Part shown: piece after piece, positions 58,049 to 64,000 of the stretch | Layout: each line of letters begins with the position of its first letter | How positions within the stretch are numbered: the stretch's first letter is position 1 | NCBI RefSeq assembly: GCF_900114615.1 | Contig: NZ_FOTS01000013.1 | Coordinates: 1-64,000, forward strand | DNA from: Pelosinus propionicus DSM 13327 | GTDB lineage: Bacteria > Bacillota > Negativicutes > DSM-13327 | Length of the DNA: 64,000 bases | Direction: 5' to 3' | Position numbers and translations under genes: made by a program | The notes under the pieces: generated by a model | The model's database searches: none | What the model was told of the DNA's origin: nothing | Seen by the model: only the letters and a program-made list of their open reading frames with translations

Positions 58049-59554
58049 ATGATTGATATCAAAGATCGTGTGCGTAATAAAGCGCTTCATGCAAAAATCG
58101 TGAGTGCTGAACAAGCAGCGACAGTTATTAAGCCTGGAATGAACATCGGAACCAGTGGATTTACGCCATCTGGTTATCCAAAAGCCGTACCGTTGGCATT
58201 AGCTGAGCGAATCAAAAAAGAACATTTCCAAATTAACCTTTGGACAGGTGCATCTGTAGGAAAAGAATTAGATGGTGCGTTAGCCGCCGTAAATGGGATT
58301 AATAAACGATTGCCTTATCAGACTGATAATGCAATTCGCAAATCCTTAAATTCAGGTGGCGTAAAATACTGCGATTTACATTTGAGTCACACAGCTCAAA
58401 TGTCTCGATATGGATTTTTAGGCGGTAAAGTGGATGTAGCCATTGTTGAAGCTTGTGCTATTACCGAAGAAGGACATATTATACCGACCACATCCATGGG
58501 CAACTCGGCTTCCTTTGTGCAAAGTGCCGACATTGTAATTGTAGAAGTCAATACAAGCCAGCCTTTAGCCTTAGAAGGAATGCATGATGTGTATATTCCG
58601 CTGGATCCTCCTCATCGTCTGCCCATTCCAATTGTAAAAGCTGATGACCGAATTGGAACCAATTATATTCCATGCGGTCTTGATAAAATCACCTATATCG
58701 TTCCATGTGATATTCGGGATGATGTTCGTGATTTAGCAGCCATTGATGATGATGCTAGAGCTATGAGTGCTCATTTCATTGACTTTTTGAAAAAAGATAT
58801 TAAGGCTGGGCGCATGCCAAAAGGACTCTTGCCATTGCAATCTGGTGTAGGTTCTGTTGCCAATGCAGTAGTAAGTGGCTTTGCTGAATCTGAATTTACT
58901 GATTTAGAAGTGTACACTGAAGTGATTCAAGATGGGATGTTGGATTTGGCAGATGCTGGCAAGTTGAAATGTGCTTCTGGTACTTCCTTCTCACCATCGC
59001 CTGCTGGTCTTGAAAGATTCTACAAAAATATTGACAGCTATCGTAAAATCATGATGCTGCGTCCTCAGGAAATAGCAAATAGTCCTGAAGTTGCCAGAAG
59101 GATTGGTGTTATTGCCATGAATACAGCTATTGAGCTTGATATTTATGGGAATGTGAATTCGACTCATATCATGGGTACAAAAATGATGAATGGTATAGGC
59201 GGTTCAGGAGACTTTGCTCGTAATGCCTATCTAACCTGCTTCTTTAGTACCTCTACTGCTAAAAATGGAGCGATTTCATCTATCGTCCCTATGGTTTCTC
59301 ATGTGGATCATACAGAACATGATATTGATATATTTGTAACTGAATTGGGTGTGGCCGATGTCCGTGGACTTAGTCCTAAAGAACGGGCGCGGGTAATTAT
59401 AGAAAATTGTGCTCATCCTGATTATAAGCCCATGTTAATGGACTATCTGGAAAGAGCCGAAAAAGCTACGAATTGTGCACAAACACCACATATTTTAACA
59501 GAAGCTCTTTCATGGCATACCCGGTTTATTGAAACTGGCACCATGAAGAAGTAG
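58049..59554 (+). CDS. propionyl-CoA:succinate (acetate) CoA-transferase
   Basis: About 501 residues, acetyl-CoA hydrolase/transferase (Cat1/ScpC) family. N-terminal GTSGFTPSGYPKAVP, the glycine-rich GVGSVANAVV, and the catalytic Glu region (DLEVYTEVIQDGMLDL) are seen, plus GGSGDFARNAY near the end. In the succinate pathway it transfers CoA from propionyl-CoA to succinate, giving succinyl-CoA for the mutase. ATG 58049 after ATGGAGGAAAG; the ATG at 58031 is inside that site. Exact donor and acceptor are inferred from the operon. Confidence 0.9.
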   Translation: MIDIKDRVRNKALHAKIVSAEQAATVIKPGMNIGTSGFTPSGYPKAVPLALAERIKKEHFQINLWTGASVGKELDGALAAVNGINKRLPYQTDNAIRKSLNSGGVKYCDLHLSHTAQMSRYGFLGGKVDVAIVEACAITEEGHIIPTTSMGNSASFVQSADIVIVEVNTSQPLALEGMHDVYIPLDPPHRLPIPIVKADDRIGTNYIPCGLDKITYIVPCDIRDDVRDLAAIDDDARAMSAHFIDFLKKDIKAGRMPKGLLPLQSGVGSVANAVVSGFAESEFTDLEVYTEVIQDGMLDLADAGKLKCASGTSFSPSPAGLERFYKNIDSYRKIMMLRPQEIANSPEVARRIGVIAMNTAIELDIYGNVNSTHIMGTKMMNGIGGSGDFARNAYLTCFFSTSTAKNGAISSIVPMVSHVDHTEHDIDIFVTELGVADVRGLSPKERARVIIENCAHPDYKPMLMDYLERAEKATNCAQTPHILTEALSWHTRFIETGTMKK

Positions 59555-59572
59555 TAAAGGAGGATTATTAGT

Positions 59573-61219
59573 ATGGATAATGAGAGTTTAAAATTAAAAG
59601 TGGCAGAGTATACTGCCAAAGTAGAAAAAGCAAGTGCTAAATTCCCAGAACGTAAAAACCTGGAGTATAACAGAATATACACTCCACTAGATCTTGAGGG
59701 ACAAGACTATGAAAGAGATTTAGGGTTACCAGGATCCTATCCGTTTACCCGTGGTGTACAACCTACGATGTATCGTGGTCGTTTCTGGACCATGCGTATG
59801 TACGCTGGTTTCTCTACCGCAGAAGAATCCAATAAACGTTATCGTTACCTTTTAGAATCCGGCAGTACAGGTCTTTCTTGCGCATTTGACTTACCAACGC
59901 AAATTGGTTATGACTCTGATGATGTGATTTCCGAAGGTGAAGTTGGTAAGGTTGGTGTAGCCATTGACTCCTTGGCCGATATGGAAATTTTGTTTGACCA
60001 AATCGATTTAGGTAAAGTATCTACTTCTATGACGATTAATGCGCCAGCATCTGTACTTCTTGCTATGTATATTGCAGTAGCTGAGAAAAATGGCATTGGA
60101 CCAGAAAAATTAAATGGTACCATTCAAAATGATATCTTGAAAGAGTATGCTGCTCGCGGTACGTATATTTTCCCTCCAAAGCCTTCCATGCGCTTAATTA
60201 CAAATATCTTTGAATATTGCTCTAAGAACGTGCCAAACTGGAATACCATCTCCATTTCTGGCTATCACATTCGTGAAGCTGGCTCCACTGCTGCACAAGA
60301 AATTGCTTTCACGATTGCTGATGGTATTGCTTATTGTGAAGCTGCAATTAAAGCTGGACTTGATGTAGATGCCTTTGCTGGACGTTTATCGTTCTTCTGG
60401 AATGCTCACAACAACGTATTAGAAGAAGTAGCTAAATTCCGTGCATCCCGTCGTGTATGGGCTAAAGTAATGAAAGAGCGTTTCGGTGCTACGAATCCAA
60501 AATCTTGGATGCTTCGTGTACATACCCAAACTGCAGGTTCTATGCTGACTGCACAACAACCTGAAAACAACGTGGTACGTGTTGCGTTGCAAACAGCAGC
60601 TGCTGTTATGGGGGGAACTCAGTCCTTGCACACGAATTCCAAAGATGAAGCATTGGCATTACCTACAGAAGATTCTGTACGTGTTGCACTTCGTACGCAA
60701 CAAATCGTGGCGTATGAAAGCGGTCTAGCCGATGTAGTAGATCCTTTAGCTGGTTCCTACTATGTAGAAGCTATGACAAATGCGATTGAAGAAGAAGCAT
60801 GGAAATATATCCAGAAAATTGATGATATTGGTGGAGCGGTTGTTGCGATTGAACAAGGCTACATTCAAAAAGAAATTCAAGATAGTGCATATAAATGGCA
60901 AAAAGAAGTAGAAAATAACGAACGAGTAATCGTTGGTGTTAACAAATTCCAAATCGAAGAAAAACCAATTGAAGGCCTCTTGCGTGTAGATGCTTCTGTA
61001 GGCGAGTTGCAAAAGAAAAAGCTTGCTGATCTAAGAGCAAAACGCGATAACGCGGCTGTAACTGCAGCTCTTGCGAAACTAGAAGCAGCTTGCGGTGATG
61101 ACAGCGTTAACTTGATGCCGATCATTTTGGAAGCAGTTAAGACCTATGCAACACTTGGCGAAATTTGTGGCGTAATGCGCAAAGTCTTTGGTGAATACCA
61201 AGCGCATGCAACACTGTAA
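59573..61219 (+). CDS. methylmalonyl-CoA mutase, large catalytic subunit
   Basis: 548 residues: only the substrate-binding TIM barrel, as in two-piece mutases. Diagnostic stretches are [43 protein letters not shown], and [16 protein letters not shown]. It interconverts succinyl-CoA and (R)-methylmalonyl-CoA with AdoCbl bound by the next gene's product. Length (about 550) agrees with this architecture. ATG after AAAGGAGG. Codon choice (many GGT, CGT, ATC) suggests high expression. Confidence 0.95.
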   Translation: MDNESLKLKVAEYTAKVEKASAKFPERKNLEYNRIYTPLDLEGQDYERDLGLPGSYPFTRGVQPTMYRGRFWTMRMYAGFSTAEESNKRYRYLLESGSTGLSCAFDLPTQIGYDSDDVISEGEVGKVGVAIDSLADMEILFDQIDLGKVSTSMTINAPASVLLAMYIAVAEKNGIGPEKLNGTIQNDILKEYAARGTYIFPPKPSMRLITNIFEYCSKNVPNWNTISISGYHIREAGSTAAQEIAFTIADGIAYCEAAIKAGLDVDAFAGRLSFFWNAHNNVLEEVAKFRASRRVWAKVMKERFGATNPKSWMLRVHTQTAGSMLTAQQPENNVVRVALQTAAAVMGGTQSLHTNSKDEALALPTEDSVRVALRTQQIVAYESGLADVVDPLAGSYYVEAMTNAIEEEAWKYIQKIDDIGGAVVAIEQGYIQKEIQDSAYKWQKEVENNERVIVGVNKFQIEEKPIEGLLRVDASVGELQKKKLADLRAKRDNAAVTAALAKLEAACGDDSVNLMPIILEAVKTYATLGEICGVMRKVFGEYQAHATL

Positions 61220-61238
61220 GAGGATAGGAGGAATAACG

Positions 61239-61631
61239 ATGGAAAAACGTGTTAGAGTATTAGTTGCAAAACCTGGTTTGGATGGACATGATCGTGGAGC
61301 GAAAGTAGTAGCTCGTGCGTTACGTGATGCTGGATTTGAGGTTATTTATACAGGCTTACGCCAAACTCCAGAGCAAATAGCAGAAGCTGCGCTGCAGGAA
61401 GACGTAAATGTAATTGCCCTTAGTTTATTATCGGGTGCTCACAATCACTTGTTCCCACGTATTGTTGAGCTGATCCGTGAAAAAGGTATGACGGATGTAT
61501 TGATGATCGGTGGCGGCGTTATTCCTGATGCCGATATACCGGCACTTAAGACAGCTGGCATAGCCGAAGTATTTACGCCTGGTACATCAACCACTACCAT
61601 CATTGACTACATCAATGCAAATGTGAACTAA
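61239..61631 (+). CDS. methylmalonyl-CoA mutase, B12-binding subunit
   Basis: 130 residues. The cobalamin motif D15-x-H17-x-x-G20 (LDGHDRG) is followed by SLLSGAH and GGGVIPD, as in mutase C-terminal domains. Works with the preceding subunit. ATG 61239 after AGGAGG; the longer frame upstream overlaps the previous gene without its own site. Confidence 0.95.
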   Translation: MEKRVRVLVAKPGLDGHDRGAKVVARALRDAGFEVIYTGLRQTPEQIAEAALQEDVNVIALSLLSGAHNHLFPRIVELIREKGMTDVLMIGGGVIPDADIPALKTAGIAEVFTPGTSTTTIIDYINANVN

Positions 61632-61682
61632 GTAATAATATAGCTATGCGCTGTGTTATAGTAGCATAAGGCGGTGTAATCA

Positions 61683-62621
61683 ATGAATATTGCAGATGAA
61701 TTATTAAAAGGATCTCGACTAGCCTTATCCAGGGCTATTACAGCCGTGGAGAATGAGTATGATGATGCAGTAACTATTATGCAAAAATTATATCCTCATA
61801 CTGGTAATGCTCATATTATAGGTATTACAGGACCACCGGGAGCAGGCAAAAGCACACTAACAGATAAACTAGCTAAAGAATATCGCCGTCAAGGAAAAAC
61901 AGTAGGGATTATCGCAATTGATCCTACGAGTCCGTTTTCTGGCGGAGCTATTTTGGGTGACCGTATTCGCATGAATGAATTGACCTTAGATCAAGGTGTT
62001 TTTATTCGCAGTATGGGTACAAGAGGCAGTTTAGGCGGATTATCTCGCAAAACATCAGAAGCTATTAAGATTCTAGATGCTTTTGGTTTTGATGTGGTTC
62101 TTGTCGAAACTGTAGGTGTTGGGCAGTCAGAGGTTGATATTGTTAAAACTGCTGATACTACATTAGTAGTTTTAGTACCTGGTTTAGGTGATGATATTCA
62201 GGCGATTAAAGCCGGTATATTAGAAATCGGTGATGTTTTTGCCATTAATAAGGCTGATCATGAGGGCGTTGATCGTCTTCACACCGAATTAGAAATGATG
62301 CTAGACTTAAATCAGACTAAAATAGAGTGGCGTCCACCGATTCAGCGCGTTATAGCAAATCGTGGTGAAGGTATAAACGAGTTAGCTGAAGCGATTGAAA
62401 AGCAGATCGTTCACTCAAAAGAATCGGGTCAATTTGTCAGTCGTCGCACCAATCGTACCAAGAATGAATTGTTAGCGATGCTTGATGAGCAGGTTGGAAG
62501 ATATGTACGAAAACAGCTTTTGGCTTATGGGAAATTCGATGAATTAGTAATGAGTGTTGAAAAACGTGAGAAAAACCCATATGCTGTTGTTGACGACATA
62601 ATGACAACTATTTTACGATAA
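61683..62621 (+). CDS. meaB: MeaB-type GTPase protecting methylmalonyl-CoA mutase
   Basis: 312 residues. P-loop GPPGAGKST at 50-58, then IAIDPTSPFSGGAILGDRIRM, RSMGTRGSLGGLS, VETVGVGQSE and NKAD. This G3E-family GTPase gates cofactor loading and removes damaged cobalamin from the mutase. ATG after AAGGCGGTG, 51 bases behind the B12 subunit. Confidence 0.95.
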   Translation: MNIADELLKGSRLALSRAITAVENEYDDAVTIMQKLYPHTGNAHIIGITGPPGAGKSTLTDKLAKEYRRQGKTVGIIAIDPTSPFSGGAILGDRIRMNELTLDQGVFIRSMGTRGSLGGLSRKTSEAIKILDAFGFDVVLVETVGVGQSEVDIVKTADTTLVVLVPGLGDDIQAIKAGILEIGDVFAINKADHEGVDRLHTELEMMLDLNQTKIEWRPPIQRVIANRGEGINELAEAIEKQIVHSKESGQFVSRRTNRTKNELLAMLDEQVGRYVRKQLLAYGKFDELVMSVEKREKNPYAVVDDIMTTILR

Positions 62622-62642
62622 GTGAAAAAGGAGGATTTAATT

Positions 62643-63050
62643 ATGTTTAAAACATTAAAGGTAGACCATATTGGTATTGCCGTAAAAGATTTAGAACAGG
62701 CCAAAAAGTTTTACAGTGAAGTGCTTGGTATGGAAGCTGCAGGCGAGGAAACTGTAGAACAGCAAAAAGTAAAAGTATGTTTCTATCCTTGTGGAGATAG
62801 TGAGATTGAGCTTTTAGAGTCCACTTCACCAGATGGTCCTATTGCGAAATATATTGACAAAAATGGTGAAGGTATACAGCATGTTGCTTTGCGTGTGGAT
62901 AATATAGAAGCTGCGATTGCTGATTTGAAAGCAAAAGGCGTACGTATGATTGATGAAGTACCTCGTTATGGTGCAGGCGGAGCCTCAATTGCTTTTGTTC
63001 ATCCTAAAGCGACTGGCGGCATTTTACTTGAGTTATCAGAACGTAAATAA
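62643..63050 (+). CDS. mce: methylmalonyl-CoA epimerase
   Basis: 135 residues, vicinal-oxygen-chelate fold: VDHIGIAVKDLEQAKKFYSEVLG, and GEGIQHVALRVDNIEAAI with the metal His and acids. It converts (R)- to (S)-methylmalonyl-CoA, the form used by the decarboxylase. ATG 62643 after AAGGAGG; the GTG at 62622 precedes that site. Confidence 0.95.
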   Translation: MFKTLKVDHIGIAVKDLEQAKKFYSEVLGMEAAGEETVEQQKVKVCFYPCGDSEIELLESTSPDGPIAKYIDKNGEGIQHVALRVDNIEAAIADLKAKGVRMIDEVPRYGAGGASIAFVHPKATGGILLELSERK

Positions 63051-63147
63051 GAATCGGTAAAGTTATATAATGTATACAATTAGAAAATATTGCAAATTAT
63101 ATAGTCTTACTATATAGTGATATTTGAATGTTGTTGGAGGTGTAAAA

Positions 63148-64000
63148 TGGCTACAGTCCAAGAGAAGATTGAAGATTTAAAAGCAAGGCAGGAAAAAATC
63201 AAATTAGGCGGCGGTCAAAAGCGGATTGATAAGCAACATGCTACTGGCAAGTTAACTGCTCGTGAGCGTGTAGAAAAACTGTTAGATCCTAACACGTTTG
63301 TTGAATTGGATCAATTTGTTACTCATCGCTGTGTAAATTTTGATATGGCTTCCGTTAATGCTCCTGCTGAAGGCGTTGTTACTGGCTATGGAACAATTGA
63401 AGGACGTTTAGTATATGTATTTGCTCAAGATTTTACTGTAGTAGGTGGATCATTAGGTGAAATGCATGCAGCTAAAATTGTTAAAGTACAGCAATTAGCC
63501 TTGAAAATGGGTGCTCCTATTATTGGTATTAATGATTCAGGTGGTGCACGTATTCAAGAAGCAGTAGATGCTTTATCCGGATATGGTAAAATATTCTACA
63601 ATAATACACTGGCGTCAGGGGTTATTCCTCAAATTTCAGTTATTATGGGACCATGTGCTGGTGGGGCAGTATATTCTCCAGCTCTGACCGATTTCATTTA
63701 CATGGTTAAAAATACCAGTCAAATGTTTATTACTGGTCCGCAAGTAATTAAGTCTGTTACCGCAGAAGAAGTTACAGCTGAAGCGCTGGGTGGGGCTATG
63801 ACTCACAATACAACTTCTGGTGTAGCTCACTTTGTTGCGGAAAATGACGATGATTGCTTAGAGCAAATTCGTTGCTTGATGAGTTTCTTACCTGGCAATA
63901 ACTTGGAAGGATCTCCAGTTGCTCTAAATACAGACGATGTAAATCGTATGGATGATTCCTTAAACACGTTGTTGCCTGATAATCCAAATCAGCCTTACAA
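63148..64000 (+). CDS. mmdA: methylmalonyl-CoA decarboxylase, carboxyltransferase subunit (copy 2), cut by window end
   Basis: 284 codons seen, 3' end beyond the window. It starts [18 protein letters not shown] and shares long identical runs with the copy at 39045 ([61 protein letters not shown]). Here it directly follows the mutase and epimerase genes, 97 bases after mce, so it is the copy wired to the main propionate operon. Whether mmdD, mmdC and mmdB follow is not visible. ATG after GGAGGTG. Confidence 0.93.

Overview
The window looks like the chromosome of an anaerobic, spore-forming-type Firmicute of the Negativicutes, most likely a Pelosinus/Sporomusa relative. This is inferred from the gene content: a B12-dependent methylmalonyl-CoA route to propionate with a Na+-pumping decarboxylase, Stickland-type ornithine oxidation, sigma-54 activators of the RocR type, a T-box in front of valS, Rex, AGGAGG ribosome sites with frequent TTG/GTG starts, and moderately AT-rich DNA. 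No database search was possible.

Region 1 (1-14200) is the ornithine module. An IS3-type OrfA fragment sits at the left edge. Two RocR-like sigma-54 activators on the minus strand flank a plus-strand block: orr (ornithine racemase), ord (2,4-diaminopentanoate dehydrogenase), an amino-acid permease, ortA/ortB (2-amino-4-oxopentanoate thiolase), oraS/oraE (AdoCbl/PLP D-ornithine 4,5-aminomutase) and a MutL/GlmL-like protein. Good -24/-12 promoters precede orr and ord. The left activator is a degraded copy of the right one. Its long leader holds a cobalamin riboswitch, a terminator and an opposing sigma-54 promoter, beside the C-terminal remnant of a tyrosine recombinase.

Region 2 (14300-30480) holds a tRNA-Lys(CTT) and then a Fur-boxed catecholate siderophore operon: dhbA, dhbC, dhbE, dhbB, a two-module NRPS dhbF, an MbtH protein, an MFS exporter, a Sfp-type phosphopantetheinyl transferase and a chorismate mutase/DAHP synthase. 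The adenylation pocket residues read as glycine and then threonine, so the predicted product is a bacillibactin-type (DHB-Gly-Thr) trilactone.

Region 3 (30500-36400) is housekeeping and small genes: a secreted class 3 lipase, a UbiB-type kinase, a GlsB/YeaQ-type membrane protein, three small proteins of 28, 33 and 46 residues, and two proteins of unknown function.

Region 4 (36400-44200) has a CitA/DcuS-type sensor kinase broken by one in-frame TAA, its response regulator, then mmdA-mmdD-mmdC-mmdB (Na+-translocating methylmalonyl-CoA decarboxylase), an SLC13-like carboxylate transporter and an 88-residue membrane protein.

Region 5 (44300-51100) has a PH-like membrane protein, a DnaQ-type exonuclease, and an unassigned metabolic cluster: M29 aminopeptidase-like enzyme, class V aminotransferase-like enzyme, MFS transporter and FCD-type GntR regulator, with striking TTGCA/TGCAA palindromes upstream.

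Region 6 (51190-64000) has T-box-valS-folC, an O-antigen ligase-like protein, and an apparent operon rex - CoA-transferase - methylmalonyl-CoA mutase large and B12 subunits - meaB - epimerase - a second mmdA cut by the window end. Together these convert succinate (as succinyl-CoA) to propionate, and the decarboxylation can drive Na+ export.
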